Below, piece after piece: positions 32,762 to 44,639 of a stretch of DNA of 64,000 nucleotides. Under the pieces are notes generated by a model, which saw only the letters and a program-made list of their open reading frames with translations, ran no database searches and was not told where the DNA came from. The stretch spans positions 34,550,906-34,614,905 of the forward strand of contig OX463818.1 in NCBI GenBank assembly GCA_949825045.1. The letters are read 5' to 3'. Position 1 is the first letter of the stretch. Every line of letters begins with the position of its first letter. The position numbers and the translations under genes are program-made. Source of the stretch: Argyresthia goedartella (lineage: Eukaryota; Arthropoda; Insecta; Lepidoptera; Argyresthiidae).

Positions 32762-34451
32762 GAAGAAAGCACTCGTTATCCCACTGCCAAAAAAATCCAA
32801 TCCCTCCTCCTTCAAAGATTATAGGCCCATATCTATCCTACCCATTCTCTCCAAAGTCCTTGAATCCATAGTCCACTCCCAACTCTCCTCCTACCTTTCA
32901 TCAAACAAACTTTTCAATCCTTTCCAATCTGGGTTCAGACCAGGCCATAGTACTACCACAGCACTCTTAAAACTCAGCGATGACATACAGCTAGCCATGG
33001 ATCAGAAGTTGGTCACGGTCCTAGCCCTGCTTGACTTCAGCAATGCCTTTAACTGTGTCGATTTTGACATTCTGGTCGCTATATTGAGCTCTCTGAATGT
33101 CTCCGTCCATGCTGCTAACTGGTTCCACTCATACCTGAGAGGTCGTCAGCAAAGCATTAAATCTGAAGAGACCGAAACTCAATGGTGTGATCTTTCCTCA
33201 GGAGTGCCTCAAGGTGGTATTCTCTCTCCTCTTCTATTTTCAGTTTTCATCAACTCTATCTCCGACGTTATCTCTTCTTCGAATCATCTTTACGCAGATG
33301 ATCTCCAAATTTATCGCCACTTTTGCCCCTGCGATGTAGCTTCAACCGTGGAGGCACTGAATGCTGACCTCGAGAATGTGACTGGGCCTTATCATACGGG
33401 CTGTTGGTAAACCCGACCAAATCACAAGCCATGCTTTTAGGAACCAGGCACATGCTTTCCTTGATACAAAAACTTATTGTTCCCGTGTCATACAATGGCA
33501 TCACAAGCATCACAATAGAGTATACAGATCAGACGAAAAACCTTGGGGTTATTTTTGACAACCTGCTGTCTTGGTCTCCACATGTCAGCGAGGTCAGCAG
33601 ACGGGTCTTTGCGTCTTTTCACTCCCTCAGGCGTTTGCATTACTTCTTGCCACGGCAGACCAAAATCACCCTTGCTCAGTCCCTTCTCCTGCCACTAATC
33701 GACTACGCCGATGTCTGTTGGGCGAGCGCGAACGAAGATTTACTGAACAAACTCGAACGACTTCAGAATCTTGGGATTCGGTTTATCTTCGGGTTGCGCA
33801 AATTCGACCATGTTTCTCAATATCGCAAAGAGTTGGGTTGGCTTCCAATTCGTCGTCGCCGAGACACTCACATTCTCTCTTATCTTTTCAATATATTGAA
33901 AAATCCGCGCTACCGCAGTTACCTTCGAGACCGCTTTGAGTATCTCTTTTCAGGAGATCGGCACCGGAGATCCCACACGGTCTCACTCTTAGCCACTCCA
34001 AGGCATAGCACCTCGGCATATGAGCATTCATTCAGGCTGCAGGCGGTTCTTCTGTGGAACGCACTACCTAGCACTATAAGAGACTGTCCCTCTCTTGTCT
34101 CTTTCAAAAACCGGGTAAAAGAGCACTTCCTTTCTCTTTCGTGAGAGTTATATATAGTATGTATATCATTATAATATATAAACTATATTTGCAGGTATAT
34201 GTATGTATTGCATTTAGTAGTCTGGTATGTAAGTATTTTATTTTCCGTATATTATATATGTATTTTAGTATAGATTAGATATTAAATATTGTACACTGCC
34301 TACCCTTTCATGATACATTTCCCTTTCATGCCTTGGTTTGCTGGAAGAAATCTCTTTTTAGAGATAAGCTCGCCTTTGTACATATGATTTCTCTTAATGT
34401 AACCTTTTAAATTTAATATGTGTGTGTGCAATAAAGAATTATGAATTATGA
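32762..34451 (+). mobile_element. Nested 5'-truncated LINE with 6-bp target-site duplication
   Basis: The LINE lies between two copies of AAATAC, at 32756-32761 and 34452-34457. If the LINE and one AAATAC are removed, the Helitron reads LHKYNQLIYIF without a break, which fixes the boundaries. The element keeps only reverse transcriptase onward: KKSNPSSFKDYRPISILP, AFNCVDFDILVAIL, SSGVPQGGILSPLLFSVFIN and HLYADDLQIY (YADD at 33291-33302). It frameshifts at about 33390 and continues VNPTKSQAMLLG to the stop at 34142. The 3' region ends with ATTATGAATTATGA repeats. The clade is CR1-like. Confidence 0.92.
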
Positions 34452-34457
34452 AAATAC

Positions 34458-36730
34458 AATCAACTGATTTACATATTCAAAACAACATTAGACCGCATGC
34501 TTTCTGATGACCATAAAATTGTAGTTCGAGCCGATAAAAGACCAAGTGGAGAACACGAACGTAGATTTAATGCACCTCAGATAGATGAAGTCACCATCGT
34601 AATTGTGGAAAATGAAAATACAAGACGAAGAAAAAAAGGACTACAACGCATTGCAGAGACACACCGTTCATATGATGCTCTTCAGTATCCGTTAATATTT
34701 CTGCACGGAGAGGACGGAAATCAATTCACTATAAAACAAATTCATCCTGAAACAGGCATAGAAACAAACAAAAAAAGTCACTTCCAAGGAGTTCTATGCT
34801 TACCGTTTAATCATCAGAGACAATTAAATATACAATCACATACTCAACACTCGCCGTTTATTCCAACAATTTCTGGTGGATATGTACGCAAAAATAGAAG
34901 CAGAACCAATGCTTTACATAAGACTGAATCAGAAGAAACTACGCACAGAAAAATACATCCACCTTCGAGACGCGATCATAAATGACGACAATATTGACGA
35001 TATTGGAACAATGGTAATCTTATCCTCATCATACATAGGAAGTCCAAGACATATGCACGAATATACTCAAGATGCCATGACCTGCGTAAGAAAATATGGA
35101 CGACCTGATCTCTTCATAACATTTACATGCAACTCATCCTGGCCAGACATCAAAGAACAACTAAAATACGGAAAAACTCCATGGATCGACACGACATAAT
35201 AGCCCGAGATTTTCGACAAAAACAAATAAGATTTATTGAAGTCATCACAAAATACCACATCTTTGGAACCGTTAGATGCTGGATGTATACAATCGAGTGG
35301 CAAAAACGAGGATTACCTCACTCACACAATCTCATATGGCTACACGATAAAATGTATCCCACGGATATCGACAAAATCATCCAAGCTGAATTTCCCAATC
35401 CACAAAAAGATCCGGAACTATACAACATAGTAGTGAAAAACATGATTCACGGACCATGTGGACCATTAAACTTCAATGCGCCATGCATGAGTGATGGAAA
35501 ATGTACAAAAAAATATCCAAACCATACTTGGACGATACAAAAACTGAAGATGACGGCAATCCCAAATATAGAAGACGATCACCGAAAAACGGTGGCTTCA
35601 CAGCAAAAATACGAATACAAGGCAGAGACGAACTGGAAGTAGATAATCAATGGGTAGTACCATATAACCCACTACTTTCCAAAATGTTCCAAGGATACAT
35701 AAACGTTGAATAATGCAATTCAGTAAAATCTATTACATATGGCAGTATTTCAAATAATCCAAAATAGGGAACAAAATAACAGAAATGATGCCTCATGTAC
35801 CAAATGGGAAGATACATCAACAGTAACGAAGCAGCGTGGAGGATTTTTAGTTTTCCCATACACGAACGCGAACCAACTGTGCAACATCTAGCAGTACATT
35901 TAGAGAATGTACAGAGAGTTTACTTTACAAAAGAATCGGCTAGAAAAATTGCAAGCGAACCACCTCAGAACACAACATTAACAGCTTTTTTCCAACTGTG
36001 CCAAACGGATCCATTCGCAAAGACATTACTGTATGTCGACGTCCCTATTTATTATACGTGGGTCAAAACAAGGAAAAATTTTCAACGACGAAAACTAGGA
36101 ATGCCAGAGGAGAGTCATCTAGAAATCATGAAAACTAACGCAATAGGTCGAGTATACACTGTACATTCAAAAAATGCCGAATGTTTCTATCTCCGGATGT
36201 TGTTACACGAAATACGGGGACCAACAAGTTTCACAAATCTCAGGACCATTGACTGCTACCTATGCCAGACGTACATAGAAGCATGTCAACGCTTAGGATT
36301 ATTGGAAAACAATAACCACTGGAAATTAACACTACAAGAAGCCACACTCGAAGCTTCAGCTGAACAAATTCGAGAGTTATTCGCCATAATTCTAACAACA
36401 TGTAACCCATCAAACCCAAAACAGATATGGGACTATTTCAAAAGGAGTATGAGTGTTGATATATTGTACCAAATCCGACAAACTAATCCAGAACCGACTA
36501 TAGAATTCAATGACGACATCTTCAATGAAACACTCATTCGCTTAGAAGATAAATGTTTAGCAATAAATAACCAGGCCTTAGTAGAACTTGGAATGCCAGC
36601 ACCACAAAGAAATACTTTCAGTGTGCTAAACTACGAAATTACAAAGGAAAAAAGCTACAACATCAATGAACTACTTGAATACATTGCTCACAACAAACCA
36701 CTCCTCAATGACAATCAAAAAAAAGTTTAG
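34458..36730 (+). pseudogene. Helitron HUH replication-initiator domain (frameshifted)
   Basis: Helitron Rep proteins nick and ligate DNA through an HUH metal site and tyrosines. The frame moves through RSYDALQYPLIFLHGEDGNQ (34667), a shift to YAKIEAE...LRTEKYIHLRDAI (34882), SSYIGSPRHMHEYTQDAMTC, then another shift to KRGLPHSHNLIWL, where the HUH histidines are codons 35319-35321 and 35325-35327 (H-S-H). Further on are CGPLNFNAPCMSDGKCTKKY and, after more breaks, the tyrosine segment MYQMGRYINSNEAAWRIF (35795). The remaining frame (to 36730) carries the linker to the helicase. At least four frameshifts plus stops around 35712-35790. Confidence 0.85.
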
Positions 36731-36739
36731 AACGTTATA

Positions 36740-38015
36740 ATGAACCGGATAAGTAACAACACTGGTGGAATTATTTATTTGGACTCACCAGGAGGCACCG
36801 GTATAACGTTTCTAATAAATCTAATATTGGTGAAAATTCCTGCTAAAACACACATCACACTGGCACTAGCATCATCCGGAATTGCAGCCACACTTATGGA
36901 AGGAGGACGAACTGCCCATTCTGCCTTACAACTACCGTTGAATATAGCCGAACAACAATTCCCGGTATGTAAAATTTCAGGAAAATCTGGACGGGGTCAA
37001 CTTCTGAAACAAGCTAAAATTATCTTCTGGGATGAATGCACCATGGCCCATAAAAAATCACTAGAAGCCATGGACAGAACATTACAAGAATTGCGAAAAA
37101 ACTCTGAAATAATGGGAGGAGCTCTACTCATACTCTCAGGAGATTTTCGACAAACACTTCCAGTTATTCCCAAGTCAACACGAGCAGACGAGATCAATGC
37201 ATGCTTAAAAAAGTCACATCTCTGGCCACAAGTACAAATACTGCAATTAACAAAAAACATGAGAGTTGAATTATCAAAAGATGAAACAACAGCACATTTT
37301 GCTAAAATACTTTTACAAATAGGCGAAGGTACATATCTTACTGACCAAACGACCGGCCTCATTGAACTCAATAGTGATTTCTGCAACATAGCCACTACTG
37401 AAAACGAATTAATCGACAAAATTTATCCAAATATTATTCAGAACTATACCAATGTAGAGTGGTTATTTCAAAAAGCAATTTTGGCCACTAAAAATAATAT
37501 TGTTGACGATATCAATTTTAATATTCTAAAGAAAATACCTGGTGAAGAGAAAATATATAAATCCATCGACACGATGGTATCCATTGAAGAAAGTGTCAAT
37601 TTCCCTACTGAATTTCTAACCTCTTTACAAGTACCAGGAATACCATTACACTGCCTTCGTCTGAAAATTGGATCTCCAATCATACTACTCAGAAATCTCA
37701 ACTCCCCAAAACTATGTAATGGAACGAGGATGATTGTAAAACAGCTATCGAATAACATCATTGAAGCTGAACTTATTTCTGGAAAGAACAAAGGACACAC
37801 AGTATTTATACCTAGAATACCACTGATCTCTTCTGAATTGCCATTTCAATTTAAAAGATTGCAGTTTCCAATTAAATTAGCCTTTAGTTTTACAATTAAC
37901 AAAGCGCAAGGGCAAACTTTAAAATATTGTGGCATCAACCTCAAAGAATCCTGATTCTCTCACGGTCAGCTATATGTAGCTTGCTCAAGAGTAGGAAATT
38001 CGAAAATTTTATATA
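36740..38015 (+). pseudogene. Helitron Pif1-type helicase domain, Walker A mutated
   Basis: One 404-codon frame carries Walker A DSPGGTGIT at 36780-36808, Walker B IIFWDECTMAH (about 37018-37050), the motif SGDFRQTLPVI at 37138 and, near the end, LAFSFTINKAQGQTLKYCGI. The invariant Walker A lysine (GGTGKT) is isoleucine: codon ATA at 36803-36805, one change from AAA. The frame ends in TGA at 37952-37954 precisely where family members have a cysteine before FSHGQLYVACSRVG. That helicase motif then continues in frame after the stop. An intact helicase would have needed both positions. Confidence 0.88.
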
Positions 38016-38201
38016 TATATATATATATACCCCGGACAATAAAATGAAAAATGTTGTTTAAAAACAAGTAGTGTAAATAATGAGAAAATGTTTTCAATAT
38101 TTTTTTTTACTTTTTACGTCATAGTCTATTTTTTTATTTCAACTACCACGTAATCTCATATCAACTCCCGAGCGAAGCCGGGTATCATAGCTATTGTATC
38201 A

Positions 38202-38450
38202 ATAATTCGACATATTATGACATTCACATTTCGAACGCGGACGCCCGCCTGCGTGCCGCCCCTAATTCGTCTGTGAAGTTGGTACTAGTGAACAAGCTAA
38301 ACAAGTGCAGAGCAATGATCAATGCGAAAATGCCGGTCGAACATGCGGTTCCTGAATACATCAAAGAGAGCTTATGATATGTGTGTAGATAAACTAGTGT
38401 GTGTAACTGTACAGAATTAGGCATTATGTATCAGTCACATAAACTACTAT
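38202..38450 (-). repeat. MITE-like interspersed repeat A, copy 3
   Basis: Reverse-complement copy of 2760-3000: the plus strand shows GACGCCCGCCTGCGTGCCGC, AACATGCGGTTCCTGAATAC and GATATGTGTGTAGATAAACT. It begins directly beyond the putative Helitron 3' terminus. Confidence 0.75.
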
Positions 38451-38940
38451 TCTTTTCCTCGTATTGTTCATACAAGCAGTACAGTAAAGAAGCATTGTAG
38501 GTACAATTCCAAAACGTACACTTCTTAACACTTTAATAAATATTTGCTATTTATTGCACTTGAAACAATTCGTAATGAGAGGTGATGAGATGAAACAAAG
38601 AATACGTGATTTATGCAGTGCAGGCCTCCGTTTGTCATCATCCCGGACGAGCGTAAACCGGTTTTATCCGGTGGCGGCGCGTACGCGATGCAGGGGCTGA
38701 AGATACACACACACACACACGCCGCATGCTTGTAGTAGGTTACCAACGACGGCGTGGTTCATGAATGAATCATTGTCTCTGTTCAGCTTGTTTACTCATG
38801 TGACACGAGTAGAACTTCGAGCTAGGCCTTGTGCTAGCAGCGTGGCCATTCCCTATCCTAAATTAATAAATAAAATTTATCAATTGATATTAATAATATG
38901 TATACTAATTTTAAGTTTAACTGTAATCAGTATTTTTTTT
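38451..38940. other. No gene supported; CA repeat
   Basis: Contains an ACACACACACACAC run at about 38704-38720. An open frame from 38761 enters the hexamer repeat that follows and encodes a hydrophobic segment ([20 protein letters not shown]), but a real gene is not demonstrated. Confidence 0.4.
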
Positions 38941-38945
38941 TATTT

Positions 38946-39535
38946 TGATGTTGGTTCTGGTTCTGGTTCTGGTTCCAGTTCCGGTTCCGGTTCCTGTTCC
39001 GGTTTAGGTTCCGGTTCCGGTTCAGGTTCCAGTTCTGGTTCCGGTTTCAGTTCCGGTTCCGGTTCCGATTCCGATTCTGATTCTATTTCCGTTTACTGCT
39101 CAGGTTCAGGTTCAGGTTCAGGTTCAGGTTCCGGTTTCGGTTCCCGTTCATGTTCCGGTTCAGGTTCTGGTTCTGGTTCTGGTGCTGGTGCTGGTTCCAG
39201 TTCCGGTTTCGGTTCCGTTTCCGGTTCCGGTTCCTGTTCCGGTTCCGGTTCAGATTCCGGTTCTGGTTCTGATTCTGGTTTCAGTTCCGGTTCTGGTTCC
39301 GATTCCGATTCTGATTCCATTTCCTTTTCCTGTTCAGGTTCAGGTTCAGGTTCAGGTTCAGGTTCAGGTTCAGGTTCAGGTTCAGGTTCAGGTTCAGGTT
39401 CAGGTTCAGGTTCAGGTTCAGGTTCAGGTTCAGGTTCAGGTTCAGGTTCAGGTTCAGGTTCAGGTTCAGGTTCAGGTTCAGGTGCTGGTTCTGGTTCCGG
39501 TTCCGGTTCCAGTTCAGGTTCAGGTTCCGTAGCCT
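38946..39535. repeat. GGTTCN hexamer repeat (about 590 bp)
   Basis: Nearly pure tandem hexamers GGTTCA/GGTTCC/GGTTCT, with occasional GATTCC, AGTTCC, GGTTTC and GGTGCT. The long central block 39340-39480 is homogeneous GGTTCA; the flanks are mixed. In one plus frame it reads Gly-Ser repeats joined to the upstream hydrophobic segment and ends at TAA 39535-39537 (258-codon frame from 38761). In the complementary frame it reads Glu-Pro. I regard it as a simple repeat. Expression is not excluded. Confidence 0.9.
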
Positions 39536-39699
39536 AATTCATTGGTAAAGGAGGGGACACGAACAGCGCCTTTATCAGCCATAATAGTCGCCGTGACCAA
39601 ACCCATCCCCTTATTCAGTAGAGCCACTCAAGCCAGTCAATTAGCCGTTTTGTGTTTGGAAAGACTGTTACATTTCCACAATTTCGGTCGATTTGATTT

Positions 39700-39965
39700 C
39701 TGTAGGTAAACAATTCTTTCAAGGGTTAGTTCATTCTTTACTACAATACAATGTTCAATATTACTTAAATGATGGTACTGTAAGGGTTTAATCTAGCTCA
39801 ACACATTCCCTGCTGTTAATAATTTTGTAATTATTTATTCATGCTTATTAATTATAATAATTAAATTTGTAATATTTGTATAAGTCAAGCACAAATTTTA
39901 AAAAAAGATGAAAAAATCAATCTAAGTAAGTATATGTAAATATCAACAGTAATAAAGAGAATCAA
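39700..39965 (+). mobile_element. LINE 3' end (family L-a) with AATC tail
   Basis: Matches the tail of 18960-19335: ACAATTCTTTCAAGG, AATATTACTTAAATGATGGT, CTCAACACATTCCCTGCTGT, and TAAGTATATGTAAATATCAA. It finishes in an AATC run at about 39958-39990. Severely 5'-truncated. Confidence 0.7.
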
Positions 39966-39989
39966 TCGTCAATCAATCAATCAAATCTC

Positions 39990-42230
39990 TTGCAAAAAAA
40001 TAAATAAATAAGGGCTCCGCCACTGTTCAGAAAGAATTATCATCACCATCAATACTTACTGTACAGAACACGACCCATTACATTCGCTTATTAAATTATA
40101 ATAGGAGGCAGGTGTTCGTGCACGTTTGGACCTCTTCTCAATTAATAAGTCTTCTTGCAGCAAAACAACTCATGGTACTTCCCCGCCAAAGACGAAGTTT
40201 TCGATTTGGCATTGTACTGATTTGTTTCTCCTCTCCGAAGGTTCAACATATACCGAGTTAATTAAAAGTTGGATACTCGATGAGGGATCCCGAAGCGGAA
40301 ATTAATCAGAAAAGGAATATCAATGAAAATGTTATATGAGATGTCGAGGCTCAATTCGATCTGGAATATTCGACACTAACAAATCGAAGGTCTATGGGTG
40401 ATATTTTCCGAATGCTTCGTTCGGTATTAACAGTTAATGAATGACCCCCACGAATAATAATTAAGTTATTTATGTTATTTCCCCAACGGATAATAAAAAA
40501 GTTCGGTAGTTATCTTCTGTGACAGTGTGTAATGTGCCAACATCTAGGTGTGTGTGTCAACACTATTGTTATCACATTTAATTAACGACGAATTTGTATT
40601 CCAAGTCTACCTTCTACGTAATTGGGTGCCATGAACTAACCAGGAAAATCTAACAGAATAATATCATACACTCACCAAGCCTTCGAAATACAATGAGGAA
40701 TTCCCAGAATGAACACCATTCTTACTGTTGAATCTATAAAAAACTGTTTATAAATAAACAGTTTTTGGTTTGTGATTAACGTCATTTGATGATAATTCTC
40801 AGTGAGAGCTGCTCAATTCGGTTGCCGCTTAAAATTTAATTTCCCCAGCGACACACTGACAACAATGTTATGCAATGTTAACAACAAATATGGCTTATTA
40901 TGAATGCATTAAGGAAATGTCATAATCGCTTCCTAAAAACGGCCGAAGTGTAGTGTTCGACAAACTAAAAGGCCTTGTTTGTGCAATGTGGATCCAGGCC
41001 TTAGAGTTGATCATGTGTCACATTATTTACAGGAAAATCAGGACTTTAGAGGTGAAACCGGTTAGAGAAACTTCTCAAATAAGGAGCTTGTCATATAAAG
41101 AGAGCAATATCGACATAGAGCGTGTACCCGCGATCCGATATCAATGGTTTCAGGAATCAATACGTCCAATCAACGAGGGGAGGGTGTATTGGAATACACA
41201 AACAAATTATACAAATACAGATAAAAGATATCTTTAACTGTATCCAATAAGACCACGCATAGCGAGTGCGTGGTAAGGTAATTAATTGATTTGGTCTTTG
41301 ATATGTGGTGGTGGTGTGGTTACGTGGTTGTCGTAAAAAAGTAAATAGGTAGATCTACGTATTCCAATGACTGATTTTATAATCACAACAGTCATTAATT
41401 CCTTTAAAGTCAGTCGATGTACCTACGACTATCCCATGATCTTTTTATTCAGGTTATTTGTACCTCTCAGCAGCTGTCATACTGAATCGGATTACATTAC
41501 GGAGTACATTTTGGTTCCACCTAGTGCTATCACTTTCATTTACTCTCTTTCCAAAGCTCAAATCGACGCTCAGTGAAGCCGAAATTCTCAAAGTACCCTC
41601 TTATTCCTCTAGAGAATTGTGATGATAAGAATATTCCTCTCAGAACACACTCAGGGCAAACTTGGAATATTTCAGTTGAAGAGACGTTTCATAAACGAGT
41701 AGTACTACCTCGAATGTTATTTGTTTTTATCAGCACTATCTGTCAAACGAACTTTGGGATCATTGCGCTAAATTTATGGGAAGTTTAATAGTGAATTATT
41801 CTCCTTATGCTGCACAAAGTGAAAAATTCCACTACATAATTTTATAACACCATAATATGTTACCTCACCTGTCTGGTACTGTTTATTATAGAATGCCAAG
41901 TGTGCATAGTTATAATATAGTCTGCAAAACAGAACAACAACTTTTTCTCTTTTAGTAGTATCCTAAGACTAAACTACTCATAGAAGTGCACACTCCTATA
42001 CATTATTGGCCAAATGCACACTATACTGCTCAAATAGTTCCGCCCCTGACCGTTAGTCTGTCGTTGACGTAGATCTGCGTCGAGTATTTTCAATATAGCT
42101 TGATATAGAGTACAAAACCGAAGAATGTTTTTTTTGGTTCGCCGCCCGAGCGTTAATTGACGTACTCTCGCTGTCAGTTCCCAAAAGACTGGCAGTGACT
42201 TTCCACAGTGTCCTGTTAACAATGAATAAC
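39990..42230. other. No gene supported
   Basis: Open frames at 40953-41237, 41367-41576 and 41573-41788 lack recognised motifs. 40953-41237 has an acceptor-like TTATTTACAG at 41021-41030 before a charged stretch, but no donor or homology is evident. The segment at 42000-42220 has a minus-strand frame that I could not assign. Confidence 0.35.
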
Positions 42231-42235
42231 CCTAA

Positions 42236-42475
42236 AGTTATTGATAGGCCTATTAATTATGAAAAACTTTCACTATGATGAAACTGATTTGATCGGAGCA
42301 ACTTTATATTTGACATCTCCATACATGTTGGGCCGGGCGTGGTCAGCTAATTTGTAGGTGGGAGTAAAAAATAAAGTTGCTCTGATCAAATCGGTTTCAT
42401 TGTAAAGTGGTTCAGAATTATGAGACATATCAATGGCTCTCGGGTTATCCATTGTTTACGGGACACTCTGTATTA
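42236..42475. mobile_element. MITE (family B), copy 1
   Basis: Long inverted repeat: ACTTTCACTATGATGAAAC and TGATCGGAGCAACTTTAT on the left, and ATAAAGTTGCTCTGATCA and GGTTTCATTGTAAAGTG on the right, around an unrelated centre. The same arms occur at 49452-49612. No ORF. It is presumably mobilised by an unlinked transposase. Confidence 0.75.
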
Positions 42476-43385
42476 CATGACTTTGAGTTTTTATATACCT
42501 TTGTCTTGTCATTTGTGCGTCTGTTTTCTGAGTCTGGACATGGATAGGATAGGATAGGATATCTGGCGACATGGCCTTAATTTCATAAAAATGGTAGACA
42601 AAGAATTAAAAACATAAATTACTTCTACAAAGGCGAGGTATCTTCTATGCGTTGTTCTAAGAGCGATACATAGGCAATTTCACGTTATAATGTGGACACA
42701 CTGGCACCATTTTTTTTCAGGTACTAGTTAGGTACATACTTTAAGTTTTTCAAAGGTACAAACTCCTCTGTCGGTCATCTTGAATTTCATGGCGGCCATT
42801 TTGAATTATAATTAAGTATAACATTAATATCTCCAGTTCTAAATCACTTAGAATTGTAACCTTGGTACTTGGTCGTAAAACGTATTTGGGGTAACGAAAT
42901 TCAACTAGATATTTTTAGGGCCGAGTTCCCAAAGAATACTATAGATAAGCCTCCGCTTTCCGTCCTTCTGTCTGAGTGTAAGTAATAGCTAGGATTTTTT
43001 TAATTTTCCCAGAGATTATTGCTGCTATAATAAAAATAAAATATTAAAAATTAAGCAGTGCTCCCGTATATGACAGAAATAGAAATAGAAATCATTTATT
43101 TGCGTTGATGTGGTAAAGTCATAGGTCTTATACGTAAGTATTAATTATGCGGGGCGGTATAGTACAAAAGTAAACCTATTGTCTTTTTTTGCGTTCTCTT
43201 GTTATACCCAGAAAACTATTTCATTTGATTCAGTCATAGGTTGATTTTTATATGTTAAGGATAAATTTCATTCCGGTTTGATGTCATTATAAAATTGCGT
43301 AAAGGATGTTTTGTCGACATTCACACATTATTCATTACTAATAATATGTTCAATTGTATTATTTATATCATTGTTATATTCATTG
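42476..43385. other. No gene seen; remnants of GTCCGTCC-type repeat
   Basis: A GGATAGGATAGGATAGG microsatellite at about 42543. A degraded start of the interspersed repeat seen at 6905 (AGGGCCGAGTTCCCAAAG, CCGTCCTTCTGTCTGAG) at 42918-42980. Otherwise AT-rich. Confidence 0.4.
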
Positions 43386-43389
43386 TTAT

Positions 43390-43925
43390 CTGAACTTTTT
43401 ATCATGATAGAAATATAATCCGTGAATAGGGTGCAACGGTGTTCAGTAGCTTCCGGTATTTAATGTATAACAGAAACAACAATGGACCTTGTGGGACTCC
43501 AAATCAATTTTGAGGTTTTGTTAAGCTTTTTTGCCACAACGTATTGTCTACGATTGCTCAGGTAGCTTTTAATCCAATTGTGTGCTGGTCCGTGGTTTCC
43601 GTATCTTTCAAATTTCCCTATCAGGATATTTTGACTGACGTAGTCAAAGGCCTTTGAAGTATCAAAAAATATTGTTACTGTGGGAGTTTTCTTATCAATA
43701 GACTCGGCCAATATTTTTATTAAATTGAAGCATGCCAAAGATTTTCCCTTTTGAAATCCGTTTTGTTCTTGTTTTATTACAATGATTTTTGATAAAAATT
43801 ATGTGATTCTACTGTGCATATTTTTTTCTTTTTTTTATCGTATAGGAACTAGAGTAACTGGCCTGTACTGGCTTATATCGTTTCTGTCTCTTTTTTTTGG
43901 TAGAAGGGCTTTACCATAGAGATTA
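43390..43925 (-). pseudogene. LINE reverse-transcriptase fragment
   Basis: Minus-strand: KALLPKKRDRNDISQYRPVT with a stop, then, after a gap, SLACFNLIKILAESIDKKTP, FFDTSKAFDYVSQNILIGKF and YGNHGPAHNWIKSYLSNRRQ, the fingers/palm region of a Jockey/CR1-type reverse transcriptase (S-K-A-F-D carries the first catalytic Asp). Stops disrupt it and the catalytic YxDD region is lost. Confidence 0.8.
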
Positions 43926-44635
43926 CATTACATAACAGTAGGCCTACCTCTGGAGCTATACCCTTGAAATTTACGCAGATTATGTATTATACAAGTAATA
44001 AAAGTAAAATAAAGTTAATAATCGTTTTTTCACATAACTTTAACCAACTTTAAGAACAAAGATGGCTAAGGTGATTTTGATACCACTAGACCTCTGTCAT
44101 CCAACAATCAATATTTTTATTAGGGGTCCGTACCTTAAAATGAAAAAAAGGAACCCTTATAGCAGCCATGCTCAAAGTGTGCTCTGCGGAACCCTAGAGT
44201 TCCGTGAAACCCCTGTGGGGGCTCCGCGATAATTTAGAAAAATATAATATTAAAAACACCTCTCTCTCGCTGGTCGACCGTTCCACTATAAGTACACTCG
44301 GATGACTGTTTGACGCGCTGCATCGCGCGAGGCACCGCCAAACTTTAGTCGCCAACTCGCCACCACAGTACAATTTTGTAGGTACTATGCCGCCCGCCGC
44401 TGATAGGTAACTAAAGTCGATGCATTTCGTTCGATTGCGCTACCCTTTGATTTCGCCGCCTTGCCACCTGGGCGAAAGAACTTGTGTGCACGCAGTCCCT
44501 TTGATAAAAGTACTACCGGCTGTAACTCCAAAACATAGAGTCGAGAATTGTTTGCACTATCAATTTATATTTCTATTTTATTTCGGTTTATTTATTTATC
44601 AAAGGCGCCGACTCGACTATCGTTGAGAATGGTCG
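43926..44635. other. No gene seen; repeat debris
   Basis: Contains a piece of a GGAACCCTTATAGC / GTTCCGTGAAACCCCTG interspersed repeat at 44120-44240. GC-richer sequence at 44260-44480 may be part of the following LINE's untranslated region or unrelated. Confidence 0.35.
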
Positions 44636-44639
44636 AGGC

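Larger units (their letters stand above)
32055..38194 (+). mobile_element. Helitron (rolling-circle transposon), inactive, with nested LINE
   Basis: Reading in order (skipping the nested LINE at 32762-34451): an N-terminal basic/zinc region, a Helitron-like N domain, the HUH replication-initiator domain and a Pif1-type helicase. Several frameshifts and stops break the frame. A candidate 3' terminus at 38165-38194 has the hairpin CCCGAGCGAAGCCGGG followed by TATCATAGCTAT, close to the usual hairpin + CTRR end of Helitrons but with CTAT instead of CTAG. Confidence 0.88.

Noticed and set aside
39093..39532. Glu-Pro or Val-rich proteins in other frames of the hexamer repeat
   Set aside because: Automatic consequence of the GGTTCN repeat read in other frames.
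40953..41237. 94-codon ORF as an exon
   Set aside because: Acceptor-like TTTACAG present but no donor, no homology recognised; kept only as a remark in the gap entry.
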